Shown here piece after piece: positions 1 through 10,554 of a stretch of DNA of 32,575 bases. Every line of letters begins with the position of its first letter. Position 1 is the stretch's first letter. The translations under genes were made by a program, and so were the position numbers. This DNA comes from Acanthaster planci (taxonomy: Eukaryota > Echinodermata > Asteroidea > Valvatida > Acanthasteridae), in the NCBI RefSeq assembly GCF_001949145.1, contig NW_019091455.1, positions 921,017 through 953,591 on the forward strand, in the 5' to 3' direction. The notes under the pieces are model-generated. The model searched no databases. It was given only the letters and a program-made list of their open reading frames with translations, and was not told the origin of the DNA.

Positions 1-3000
1 ACATTGTGTCCCCCATACCAAATTCATGGGGGGACGTGTCCCCCGTCCCCCCCCCCAGATTTCCACGCATGATATCAAGTCGTCAGAAAGGTGATGTTCT
101 TGGCCATCTTCACAATATCTTCCTGTTAATAAATCTGTATTTTTTTTGCAGGAAACCCTGACTATGTACTCCACGGTGTGACAAGTGATGTTAAAAGTGT
201 ATTAAGTCATAAAACAATGCTTAAAATAAAAACATATCCGGATTTGAAATCTTAACTCAGAAGAATTTTTGTTCATTCCAGTCCTGTCTTGTACAATGGC
301 GATTTAATAACCGGTTGTTGGTTTTCTAGAGCTGTTTTGTGGTAGTCGTTCGTGACTGATGGATTATAACAAGCCAAACATAAACCCTGAAAATTACCGT
401 TCCAAAATGGTTTCACACAAAATTGGAAAAGAAATACAATAATCATAAAAGAAGTTTGTGTGACACCGTTTGCTACATCCAAGTGCTAAAGTGACTTTTT
501 TGTTATCTAAAGGTTACATGAAAATACAGACCTCAAAATCTGTCAGGAAAAGTTGGCCTGCGGTTTTTGTCATTTCGAGGACCAAGCCATTATATTATAG
601 GTTCTACCTTTCCACTGAGGTTGCCGACACAGGAATTGGAAAGTTTATATGAGGGAAATACAGACAGGAGATTGGCGGGTACATAAAAGGCGGTGATTTC
701 AGAGGTTCATTGACAACAGGCAGCGCGGTGTTGATAGAGAGTGCAACGGGGGGGGGTATTGACAAGCACGCTCCACCGAGCGAGTCATTGTCCGTGCCGT
801 GACGCGCGGATGGAGGCTAGGACTATACCGTATACGGGAGCGATCAGTCTATGAATCTGGATCGCATCCACGACCAGCAAATTTAGTTGAATGGTCTCAC
901 AATGTGGCAACCTTGGGTATAGTGTTTGAGCTCAGTCGGCCGGTCCTTTAAAGACCATCTTACAGTTTGAAAGCGGTCCCAACCTATATCTCGAGTCCGC
1001 AGGCTTTCCTAGTTCTCTGCAGGCTGCGGCAAGCTACCGGTAGCGTTGATGAGGTCAGTTTTGAAGGGGGTAACATGAGGCTCCTCTTCTCTGAAAGCGG
1101 CAGGTCAAAGTTACAAACAAGAGAAAGGTTTCTGCTTTCTTCAATTTCTGAGGGGCAGGAAGCAACGATGGCAGGCCTCATGGAAACCACGTCTTAGTCC
1201 CCTTTACCTTCGTTGCCTTTATCCGCGGCCGACGAAGATTTTGCATTTTTCTGGTTTATCCTCAAACACCGGCATATGAATAACAACAACATTTAGTTGA
1301 ACAAGAAAAAAAAGGCTTTAAGTAACCGTTTAATTACATCAACGTGTTTCATTCCAAATCCAATGTCATTTAGCCCCGAGTATTTTCTTGCCTGTGGCAA
1401 CTTGAGAATCATTTGTGACGTTTTATATGGCCAGATCACGAGTAAAACTTGACAAAAATGCATCACTCTTATCATTAAATATGAGTCATCCCTTCCAAAA
1501 GTAATGCTCCATTGTGCAATGCTCAGCATCTGAACAAGTGGTATACGGCCATAACTAACAGTGAATTAGTATACCTTCCTATTATGTGTTAGACAGAGAT
1601 GAACATGAGATGGCTACACAAGCTTTTTCTTCTTAGCTTTTGCCACCTCTTCTTTAATTGATTTTTGGGATTTGTATCCCTTCATATTTTTGTATTACAC
1701 CCTACCATGAAGACGAAATAAATGTTACCGCTACTTACTGAATTAAATTAATGATATTAAAAGGAATCGGTTGAATGCATACTTGTTCTTAGGCGAATCA
1801 GCGTGGAATATTCTGCGCCCAGGCGACATTTTCTCTATTTCAAAAGAGCAATTCTTCACAAGGATTTTACGAGTGTGCTGTACAGAAGAGTGGCGTACTA
1901 TGAGTGAGCGTCCTTGTTTGGAAATACAAGACTTCTCACGTTTTTTTGTCGGGTTATGTTTTATTGGAAAACCATACACTGACTTCTGCCCTAGCCCCTT
2001 TTGCAAAACAATAATACCTCCCCAGCAGAACTACTTGGGGATAATATAACGACATGGCCAGTCTCTCTAATCAGGGAGTTCCAGCAGGAGCTTGGAAATG
2101 TTTGCCCGTTCGTCTGTCTCACCCAACCCACGCTACCCTGACTGCAGTCCCGACCGCGCTAGTCATTCTCCGTAATGTAGTCGCCGGTCTTCGCTCCCTT
2201 ATCACCCCTACCCCGCCCCCCCCCCGTGCGAGCTGCAATGAGCTTCTTATCTCTCCACTTCTTCGTGATTGAAGAACTTAATCCCTTTGATCGTAATACA
2301 TCATAGCTGACTGAGGGCCCTATCTCTTTGACCAGTCTTAATAGGCATTCTAATGTTATTTTCCCCAAATATAGGCAAACATGGAAGAGAATAGGGGACC
2401 AACTGTCAAATAAAACTCTCGATCGGTTTGGAAGGTCACAAGGAGATAGGATTAGTCCGTCATGACTGTTGGTTCCGACCCAGAATTTTATTTGAAAGAT
2501 TGAGCTTTGGATATTTCCCATTCATTTATCTCTGAACAATCCAAGAATTTCCCTTTTAAATTTTAAGCAAATGTCAAAAACTGCAATTTCGGAACTGGTT
2601 ACGGCAATCCTTATGATAAAACCATGTTAGTGCGCAGGATTTCTAACAAATAGTTTACAACACAAAATTGTCAATCAAGGTCACTTCTGACACCTGACAA
2701 AATTTTCTCTCCCATATTCAAGACAAGACAAATCAGGGGTGACTCGGGTGTATTGATTTTATTTCGTGATAGGATTTTCCAAGTTTGACAACAACTAGAA
2801 TCACGGAAATCAAGTCTGGCGGTGTGGTCTTAAGCCGGGGATTTGGTAGTCCGATTCGGTGTGAAGTGGACGGATGTTGCGGTCGCTGCCTGGCTGTGGG
2901 TGTTACGTCTACCCCTCCTAAACCCGCCCCACCAGGTGGAGCGATTTCCCTGACGAGAGGCAGGTACGCGATACAGGTTTCGGGACCGAGTTGGCCCTGG

Positions 3001-4180
3001 AAAGGCCTGGAAGTGTTCCGTGAAAAGCGCGAATTTTTTCGAGCACGGCTCGACCGAGGGTTTTAAGTGAGCGACTGTAAGCGTACAGGCAGCAGTGTGG
3101 TCTGAGACCGTGCATGCACCTTCAATCATGATGCATTTAACTATTATCACGGAGGAATTATACAAAGGGATGTTGTGGATAAAAAAAATCGGATTATTTT
3201 GGTCTATCAGCTGAAAATAACAAAAATGGAAGGTCTGTGGCGCAATTATGGGGGGTTAACCCTCCCCAGAGTTATTTTTTTTTATTTCTTAGACTTTAAA
3301 TAAAAAAGATACAGTATACGCCTACATCTTAATAGCTGCACATTTCAGTCCCCTGTGGGGCAACGGAGGGGGGGGGGCTTAAGCATCATGAGCTATTTGG
3401 GGGCGAATTCCCCCACCCCCATAGCAAGTCCTGCGAGCGCCACTAAACCTAGTTACAGCCTATTTCAAGTACCGGTAAGTCTAAATAATTATATTGCCAG
3501 CTTCAACAAACTTTTTAAGTCGTGTCCAGGCTCGTACAAATCTCCGGCATAAATCGAACCGGTGTCAATTATCCACTTGTCGGTACACTACACTACAGCT
3601 CAACGAAAAGAGGACGCGTGTGGCTCGAGTGTAAATCCTCTACATGAAACAACATCTCGGATGAACATCTCGACTATGATTGTAGGTCAGTCCCGTCGAG
3701 GACAACTGTGAAATTTCCAGCGCGCGGTTTAATGTAGGGTACACTGGTGTTCCTTTCGATTCGGCTATCCGTCAGTTACATTATAAGGTTGCATACCGAG
3801 TTTCGTTTTCTTACTGGTGTATGCATACGTATCGGATGTGAAGGACAAATAATTTGATTGGAAAACTTAACTGTGAAGAGGTTGAAAATGAACAACTCTG
3901 TGAAAATATTCATCTTTGCGTTTTGAGAAGTTTTACTGTAAAGTGTTTTGTACATATTGAGCTAGTGAGAAATACAAACAATGTGCCAAAAATTTCTGGT
4001 AACAAAATGTACATAACCCACGACAAACCATTTTGGCGATGGGGGTCAATCTACTTGACAGACTGCTTACAGACAATTTACCGCAGTCCGATACGTACAT
4101 TCTATGACAGACTCTTCTTTTGAAGATTCCATACCACACAGCAGGGCTGAATAAAAGGATTTTCAAGATTTTTGCCAATA
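1..4180. other. No recognised gene; low-complexity G/C tracts
   Basis: Both strands show only short open frames with no family motif. Homopolymer-like G or C tracts occur near 33-56, 747-757, 2212-2225 and 3363-3377. The longest frame (minus strand, 2159-2521, 120 codons) runs through one of these C tracts and resembles no family I know. No tRNA, rRNA or clear transposon end is visible. Confidence 0.5.
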
Positions 4181-4185
4181 TATTT

Positions 4186-4313
4186 TTTAAATTGTGTATC
4201 TTGTATCTGTGTTGGCTATTTCTGTTCCTTTGTTAGTTGTAGGTGTATTATAAGCTGTGCTCTTTGTACTGAGCTGCATTAGGCAAACAAAGAATCTGAA
4301 CTGAACCGAACCA
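4186..4313 (+). repeat. Possible non-LTR retrotransposon 3' tail
   Basis: A T-rich stretch ends in a short AAAGAATCTGAACTGAACC-like run of imperfect TGAAC units. Chordate CR1/L2-type LINEs often end in such short 3' tandem units. No reverse transcriptase frame is attached, so it would be a severely 5'-truncated copy. The call rests on the tail pattern only. Confidence 0.25.
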
Positions 4314-4439
4314 AAATCCCTAACTCTGGCTCTTTTGATAAATCCTTTTACTTGAATCATGGATGAGTCAACCATTCCAACAGTTGCGTGTTCTCTTTAA
4401 ACTAATCATGACAACGACCGCCCTATCATTGTAGTGATT

Positions 4440-4888
4440 TTTGAACTGTACCGTCTCGAGTGGAAGGCAGGCCGGCCAGGTAGTGTGAACCGCCCGCCCA
4501 CGGACAATAGACCGGGGTACCGACAAAGCGCGATAAAACGAGCACCGCGCGGGTCACGGTGCCGACTCCCTTTATGAACTACCCGCCTCTTCCCATCATT
4601 GACTTTTATTAGTTTGCAATAGGCTGGTAAGCAGGGAGGGCTGCCGTGAAAGCCGTACGTCTACTTCCGAAAGCCCGTCATCATATCCGCCGACACCAGG
4701 GCGCTAATCCGCTTTAAATCTCCTGTCAGTAACCGGAGCACAACGTTGGGAAACACCGGCGGCCAACGAAGCCGTCTAGCAGTCATCTAATTTCTCCCTC
4801 GGACACCATCGAGACAGGTCACGTCGCAAATTCTCTCTCGGCTATTTTACTGTTCACCTTTCATCAAGTCTCTTGCGATTATCTCAGC
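4440..4888 (+). promoter_or_regulatory. Putative FoxH-like promoter and 5' leader
   Basis: This stretch is clearly richer in G+C and CpG than the AT-rich DNA upstream and leads directly into the forkhead start codon. An AT-rich TTTAAAT sits at about 4713-4719, but no canonical TATA box or start site can be fixed. The assignment comes from position and composition only. Confidence 0.35.
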
Positions 4889-5068
4889 ATGGTTGCTTGC
4901 ACCAAGAAGACCACAGAGTGCTTCTCCAAGGAAGATCGGACTGAGGCCAGGGCTGAGCTCAACGCCACCCGTCCCCGTAAGTCGACCAAGGGAAAGCAGA
5001 GGCCCACGTACCGTCGCCGCGTCAAGCCGCCTTACTCCTACGCTGAACTCATCACTATGGCTATCAAG
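4889..5068 (+). CDS. FoxH: FoxH-like exon 1
   Basis: This exon encodes 60 residues: a Lys/Arg-rich N-terminus followed by the start of the forkhead domain. It ends after AIK at a consensus GTAAGT donor (5069), so the 646-nt intron 1 interrupts the forkhead domain between helix 1 and helix 2. Confidence 0.85.
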
Positions 5069-7061
5069 GTAAGTTGGTCAAAGCATGCTTGAAAATTGCA
5101 TGAAAAACAACAGCAACCACTTCTTAAAACTTCTGGAAACTTTCGTATCTTTCATATCCTTTCATCCCTGCTAAACGTAATCGGGAAGGAATCCTTTTAT
5201 TAGTTAGTCATTTAGATTTATTACAAGTACACGTCTTGTCATGCCTAAAACTGATGCTCGTTGACCGTTTCCGTCCTGTCCCATCTTAGTTCGTTTCACG
5301 GCAAACTGATGTTCCTATATTTACTCGAACTGTCTGAATTTGAATACATGAAACTATTGGGTACCACAACCTTGTCTTGAGAAATTCTTTCAACATTGTA
5401 ATTATCATCAACCAGACTAGTTTGTCTTTTGATTTCTCAGCCGACTGGAAATTTCCGTCCGTCAGATTGCCCCATTTAACTTTGATACGTGTTTCTGAAA
5501 TGTTTACAAATTTTTTAATTACTCTTTAGAAGGTAAGAAGTTTTACTTAAGTTAAGGATCAAACATTACATTGAGAAAGAGGAGTATTTGTCCAGCTGTC
5601 TTGAGACCCATGAACAGGTCTTGGGATTGAAAATAATTGCTCTTTTAATGAATAAAATCAGTTTAGAAATAGATTTCATCTCTGAAGGCTTAATCTCTTT
5701 TTTTCTGTACACAGTCTTCGCCGTCTGGCATGCTTACACTTCGAGAGATTCTTGACCACATGGCGAACTCCTACCAGTGCTTCAGGGGATCATACGTGGG
5801 CTGGAAGAACAGCGTTCGCCACAATCTGTCAGCCAACGACTGCTTTGTCAAGGTGCTGCGGAACAGTAGCCGGCCGTACGGAAAGGACAACTTCTGGACT
5901 CTCAACGCCACCTCCAGCTGCCCACAGAGCTTCCACGCCGGCGGGGAGACGCCCCGTGCTGCCTCCCCGTCCCAGCCGCCCTTAAGGTCACCATCGCTGC
6001 ATCTGCCGAGCCCGTCCCGCGCCTGCTCTTCGTCGTCGTCACCGTTACCGGGCAGTGCCGGGTCGGCCCACTCCGAGGGGGCCATTGCACCGTGCATCTC
6101 TATTTCCGCCTACCCTGCCGCCGGCAGCGTTCAGCCGGCTCCCGAGCCGAGGTGGCCAAGTCCCATCCCAGGCTGCATGCCGGAGACCGCAATTCCTGCC
6201 CCCGCGAGCCAGACCTGTGACGAGTGGAGTCTTCTTGACGATCTCTTCGTTCCTGAAGCCGACATCGACTTGGAGCTGTACCAAGACGACTCAGAGTTCG
6301 CCGGTGCCTTGTCGACTCAGGTGAGAAAGTCATATGATTTTGAAGAGCTAATTAGGACATTAAGAACTCAAAGAAAAATGCTTGAGTCCAGTTGTTTATT
6401 TCACTTTTACTTCAAAACAACAAAACAATTAACGGCCGGTATAAAAAACACTACCTCCAGCTACTGATGAAGTGCGGCATATTTTAAGAAACTGCATGCG
6501 TAAAACTAAAATGCGACAAGTGATTTTTGTTTCTTTTCTGCCCATTTCCTCAAATAGCCTCCTATCCCGACTCCAAGCGTCCCGAGTCATGCAGGCCGGC
6601 ACCACTCTTCCTACGCCCGCATTAAGACGGAGTACACCTCAAGCTATCCGAGGTACCAATCAGCAGACTATCCGCCGTACCAAGCCTGCCACGGCTTCTT
6701 TCCTCACGGTGTCACCGAGCGGGATCTGGCGTTCCTCCCTTACATCTCATCCGACTCCGACGTCTCCGGCGTGACCAGGCTCAGCATCAAGTCCGAGTAC
6801 ACCACCACAACATCCGCCGAGTACTCCTCCGAGTTCGACTACCGACTCCCGCATCCCTGGGCCCGCGCCCCGTCATCGGAGACAACTGTCAGCTACAGCA
6901 GCACCGTGCACCAGCCGGCTGAGCACCGCCTGGGTTCCATAGTCGCTTTAGCCATCCGAGGAAGTCTGAGCCTGGACTTTGACGAGTCGGCTCTGCAGGC
7001 CATCGAACGGTCAGTCAGACTTCTTGATCGCCAGAGACCTGATGATCACATGTGCGCCTGA
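4889..7061 (+). CDS. FoxH: Forkhead transcription factor, FoxH-like (3 exons)
   Basis: Predicted exons are 4889-5068, 5715-6320 and 6558-7061, all joined in phase 0 at GTAAGT/ACAG and GTGAGA/AATAG sites. They give 429 aa. The forkhead domain spans about residues 46-127. It starts KPPYSYAELITMAIK, has recognition helix WKNSVRHNLS (90-99), and continues NDCFVKVL with NFWTLN at the wing. The GSYVGW and DCFVKVL...P.GK.NFW spacing resembles FoxH1/FAST best, the Smad2/3-Smad4 partner in Nodal/activin signalling; FoxN, FoxJ2/3 and FoxM fit less well. Downstream lie a Pro/Ser-rich linker, an acidic patch with LLDDLF (about 230-255) and two SUMO-type IKxE sites (Lys285, Lys339). The vertebrate Smad-interaction motif is not evident. 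The start is the first ATG of the open frame, in a reasonable Kozak context (CAGCATGG). It should act in the nucleus. The forkhead call is near certain; the FoxH subclass is moderate. Confidence 0.85.
5715..6320 (+). CDS. FoxH: FoxH-like exon 2
   Basis: The acceptor is a T-rich tract ending TGTACACAG (5714), and the exon opens SSPSGMLTL in frame with exon 1. It carries the rest of the forkhead domain, the Pro/Ser-rich linker and the acidic segment, ending at STQ before GTGAGA. Reading past the donor stays open for 48 codons, so intron retention would give a short alternative C-terminus ending at 6467. Confidence 0.85.
6558..7061 (+). CDS. FoxH: FoxH-like exon 3 (C-terminal region)
   Basis: The acceptor is CCTCAAATAG (6557), and the frame is open from there to TGA at 7059-7061 (167 residues). 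The segment is rich in Tyr, Ser and Pro, with repeated SSYP/ADYPPY-type strings and the two IKxEY sites. Continuous openness across more than 500 nt in the frame set by exon 2 supports the join. Confidence 0.8.
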   Translation, partial: PPIPTPSVPSHAGRHHSSYARIKTEYTSSYPRYQSADYPPYQACHGFFPHGVTERDLAFLPYISSDSDVSGVTRLSIKSEYTTTTSAEYSSEFDYRLPHPWARAPSSETTVSYSSTVHQPAEHRLGSIVALAIRGSLSLDFDESALQAIERSVRLLDRQRPDDHMCA

Positions 7062-7234
7062 TTGGACTTTAAGTGAATTGCGCTATATTTGATAGTTTTT
7101 CAAGATCTTTATTACAGAACTATGAAGAGAACCTCCACGTGAATATTCTGACTCTGTAATGCTGCTTTACGATTCCTTTATTTACAGCATCTTATTATAA
7201 TCTACAAATCTTTCTTTCAACTTGGTGTTAATGT

Positions 7235-7429
7235 AGGTTTATGCAGGAATGTCGACATCTGTGCACTAAATGTAGGCTTGACAAATGTTTGAGCAGAATG
7301 TGTGACAGGGAACTCAGCAGAAAGTATCCATACTACAATCACCGTAACAATTCTTTAAATTTTGCTCGTGGATTTTTGCCTATACGATCATTAATGTTTC
7401 CGAGACACATGTTTGATGTTTATTTTTAG
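7235..7429 (+). pseudogene. Isolated nuclear-receptor zinc-finger-like fragment
   Basis: The 62-codon frame from ATG 7241 begins with RHLCTKCRLDKCL about five residues in. This matches the RxxCxxCRLxKC signature at the end of the second zinc finger of nuclear receptor DNA-binding domains, as in the VDR/NR1I/DHR96 group. A pyrimidine-rich tract and AG (7235-7236) sit just upstream, as at a splice acceptor. The expected earlier cysteines, the first finger and any ligand-binding domain are absent, and the GM that normally follows KCxxx is degraded to RM. It lies inside the predicted 3' UTR of the forkhead gene. It could be a relic exon, an alternative 3' exon or coincidence. Confidence 0.3.
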
Positions 7430-7455
7430 ATTGGATATTCATATCGTGTGTTGTG

Positions 7456-7461
7456 AATAAA
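7456..7461 (+). terminator. Poly(A) signal AATAAA for the FoxH-like gene
   Basis: A canonical AATAAA lies 395 nt past the stop codon, followed by AT-rich and T-rich sequence, on the coding strand. It would end a 3' UTR of about 400 nt. Confidence 0.45.
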
Positions 7462-7479
7462 ACCAATCTAGTATTTCAG

Positions 7480-8520
7480 TTTGCCTATGTGTTATTCAGT
7501 TTTGGTGCCTTTAACAGTGTACCTTCGTTTTTCAGTAGATGTACACGCAATTAATTAAAGACAGTCAAACATATGGGCGCTACAAAGAAACAAACTTAAG
7601 ATTAGGAAGGTACAGTTTCTATAACATCTCAGTTAAAAGAAGTTACAGTATTATTAAAAATAATCCGTAAATCTGAGAAACTGTCGTAACAATGGTGATT
7701 CTATGTACATGTATGGGGCAAATTGAAGTTAATACCTTCTCCCTGAAACATATACAAATGTACAATGTTTCAATTACAATGTTTCAAGTTAACAGAACAT
7801 CAATTGAATAACTGGCGTCTGAGAAGAAACTACAAAAAAAGGAGACTCTCCACCTTTTGAGTGATTTACTAAAGCCCTGAGTCTCTAGATAAATTCTGTT
7901 CATTGTCCAACGTTAGCTAGCTATCTACGTATCCATGAAACTGAAAGTTTTCATTCCTATTCCAAGCCGTTAATTAAGCAACTCCAGCTGGGTGTCCAAC
8001 TACACGTGCGTATCAAGTCAAACGTATATGCAGTCGGCACCATCAGTGGATGGTAGGGCGCTAATTTGGGAATCACATTGTCTACGGTTCACTGTTCCTT
8101 CAAAATAATGAAAACTGCGCTTACAACCTCGGAATTACATGCTTACTCATCGAAATCTCTCAGTCACCATCGGAAATTGTTTCGTTTGCAAGTATCCGTT
8201 TGAATATCATCTGGGAGGTATGACAGGCCTAGGTAAGTTTCCAAAAGGTTAATCTGTTCTGTAAAGTGTACATGACATGTTTTTTGGTGGCAGAAATACC
8301 CACGTCCTCAAAATTGAACAGAACGGCCCTGGGGAAAAAGTCAATCGTGCTTATGCCAAGCAAATGAGATATTCTTTCAGGGAAATAACTTAATCTACAT
8401 GTGCCAGATGGACATAGCCAATCAGGTGGGTCCTGATATTTCACGTCACAGAGATTTAAATTTTTCCGCTGAGTCTGTGTGGCGTCCTCATTCAAAATCG
8501 AGACAATAAGCCATTTGCGC
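7480..8520. other. Intergenic, nothing recognised
   Basis: AT-rich sequence beyond the poly(A) signal. The only longish frame (minus strand, 8229-8567, 112 codons) overlaps the start of the foldback element and has no family motif. Confidence 0.4.
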
Positions 8521-8861
8521 GTTAAATTTGAATAAAATCTGGTACACTGAGTTATCTGATTGCACATAGCCTAAACATAACAATTTGAATTCTCCAGACT
8601 AAAGACACTGTTGCTATACCTCGTGCTTTTCGGAGCGTGCTTTTGCTTGGCGACTACTATCACTGGAATGGACTGGTTCCTTTGTGCCCTTCTTTTCCAT
8701 TGAGAACAGTGCATTGTTGCAAGACGTCTCTTATGTAACTAAGGAAAAGCTTGCCCCGAATCACGAGGTATAGCAACAGTGGCTTTAGTATGGAGAATTT
8801 CAATTGTTATGTTCACGTGAATTTAAAGAACTCAGTGTACCAAATGCTATTCAAATTTAAC
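8521..8861. mobile_element. Foldback / MITE-like inverted repeat (about 340 bp)
   Basis: The left arm (about 8521-8634) and right arm (about 8756-8861) are imperfect reverse complements. Shared blocks include GTTAAATTTGAATA, GGTACACTGAGTT, AACATAACAATT and CACTGTTGCTATACCTCGTG. About 120 bp of unpaired sequence lies between them. There is no coding capacity and no obvious target duplication. It is most simply a non-autonomous foldback element. Confidence 0.6.
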
Positions 8862-9038
8862 TCATAAAAGGCTTTTTCATAAACAGTTCATTGGATTACT
8901 TCCCTCGCGCTCACCTGTCGTGTCGTCGTTTAGACGGGCTTACGCAAGCTGTGATTAAATCTGCAACACAAATTCGACTTGGCGAAAGCAACGGACATCA
9001 ACGCACGCATTTCTGGCCTTTATTTCACTGAACGTCTC

Positions 9039-9224
9039 ATATGCAGCAAGGTATGAGACAGAGAGAACCCACCCCCCTGCTTTGTGTTGGTCATTGTCTT
9101 GCAGGAATCTGGGGAATTCCTTTCAGACATCTTGGGGGATGTGTTAAGTAACAATAGTCTGGAATATGTATAGGGATTGGACATGTTGGGGGGTACCCCT
9201 CAGTCTCATTTCTTGCTGGGTATA
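9039..9224 (+). mobile_element. 185-bp MITE-like repeat, copy 1
   Basis: The element is bounded by short inverted ends: CAGCAAGGTATGAGAC on the left, and GTCTCATTTCTTGCTG on the right, which reads CAGCAAGAAATGAGAC on the other strand. A copy about 95% identical, in opposite orientation, lies at 15704-15886. There is no coding capacity. It lies about 750 bp beyond the stop codon of GPCR gene A. Confidence 0.6.
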
Positions 9225-9973
9225 GAACGTCTTCACTTGAGCCAAGTGTAAGCAGACCTACACAGGCCACTCTCGTTCAAGTTGTTTGAGCCAGGCGAAT
9301 TACCTTGTTGTAACAAGAACCTTGTCAGAAAGGGACTTGAAAAACTTAAGAAAAACTATTACACATTGGAACCCTAAAAATTTACTCGTTGAGACAAATT
9401 TTTATCGAGAGCCGACTGCAACAGCCTATGACGTGGAGTGCGGGCCATCTCCTGAGAGTAAATGTAATCACAGAACAAAAGTGCCTTATGCAAAGATTCG
9501 TTGTGAAAGAAAACAGTGTCTCAACATAGTGACAAATAGTACAGCAATGTTAAATGCAGTAAAACAACCGGGGCGAACCCCCCCCCCCCAATTCGCTCCG
9601 ATATTTGTCAAGTAACCTTTTCTTGCGTAGAGTCTTTGATATTTTTTCTAGTAATGTCTGAAGGTCATTGTGACACCAATAAAATTATTTATTCGCAATC
9701 TGTCTAAGCAGAAGCACCCCCTCATCGGCTGAAACGAGCCACGTTAGTGGAAAGTGCTCATTTTGTGGGTAGTGATGAAACAGTCATTCGTAAATCAGCG
9801 AAGTGCAGTTTCCACCAAAGGAACCTCCGTTGCTAGGAAAACTGCGCCCTCTCTTGGTCCCACTCGGGTTGAATAGTCTTCCAAAGTAACCGTCTCTCAT
9901 CAGCAGTAAAATAAAAGTAAATTTTTTTCCTCAAGTTGTGGCTACTTTCTCCAAGATACAATGTTTAGATAGC
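9225..9973. other. 3' flank of GPCR gene A, no other gene
   Basis: No supported gene. A plus-strand frame at 9286-9615 opens at TTG, not ATG, and has no family motif. It ends near a C11 tract (9579-9589). Confidence 0.4.
9688..9693 (-). terminator. Candidate poly(A) signal of GPCR gene A
   Basis: TTTATT on the plus strand reads AATAAA on the minus strand, 280 nt beyond the gene A stop. It is one of few candidates in range, but such hexamers are common in AT-rich DNA. Confidence 0.25.
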
Positions 9974-10554
9974 CTAAAGCCGTGATGAATTCTCAGGATC
10001 GGTCGAACTTCCTGGTATCTGATATCTGCAGAATTTCCCCTTCTGTGAACTTACCGTGTTCACATTTTGCTGGCTGCTGGCGTTGCGGCAGCTGCATATC
10101 ACCATACTCCTGATGTGGTGGCGGTACGATGGACCGATGAGGGCGTACACATATGGGTTGACGCTGCTGTTGACGAAAATCAGGACGTTGACGGCGGTGT
10201 GCAGCTCCACGTACAGCGGGCTCTCGGCCGTGATTTCAGGGTTGAAGGCCATCCACAGATGAACGGTGTGGCATGGCACCCAAGAGAGGGCGTACAGTAT
10301 GGTGACCGCCAGGACTATTTTGACACTGCGTCTTCGCCGGGTTTCTTTCCTGCTACCAATCGGTCCAGCTTCCAATAGTTTCCGGCCCATTCTGACGTAG
10401 CAGAAAACGATGATACCGGTGGGGATGATGAACAGAGATACTAAGGCGTAAGAGAAGAAGTATTCGACACCCCAGGGGGCGTTGAACTCGTAGCATTTAC
10501 CCTCTTCCGTCAGACCAGTGACTACGACAGCAGGAATTTGTACAACGAAGGACA
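9974..10554 (-). CDS. GPCR gene A exon 3 (TM4 end to C-terminus)
   Basis: The acceptor is ATTCCCTTTGTAG, and the exon starts with TG completing a Val codon split after exon 2. It encodes the end of TM4, extracellular loop 2 (with APWG and the conserved Cys), TM5, TM6, TM7 and an intracellular tail ending SSRL. The open frame extends upstream to 10714, but the acceptor and the matching boundary in gene B define the exon start. Confidence 0.85.

Noticed and set aside
2159-2521. 120-codon minus-strand frame as a gene
   Set aside because: It has no family motif and no supporting splice sites, and its end crosses a C-rich homopolymer; a chance frame is likelier.
6558-6590. PPIPTPSVP at the start of FoxH-like exon 3 as a Smad-interaction motif
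   Set aside because: It lacks the Asn-Lys and the hydrophobic-Asp part of the PPNK-type motif; only the prolines agree.
9286-9615. 109-codon plus-strand frame
   Set aside because: It begins at TTG and not ATG, ends near a C11 tract, and has no recognisable domain.
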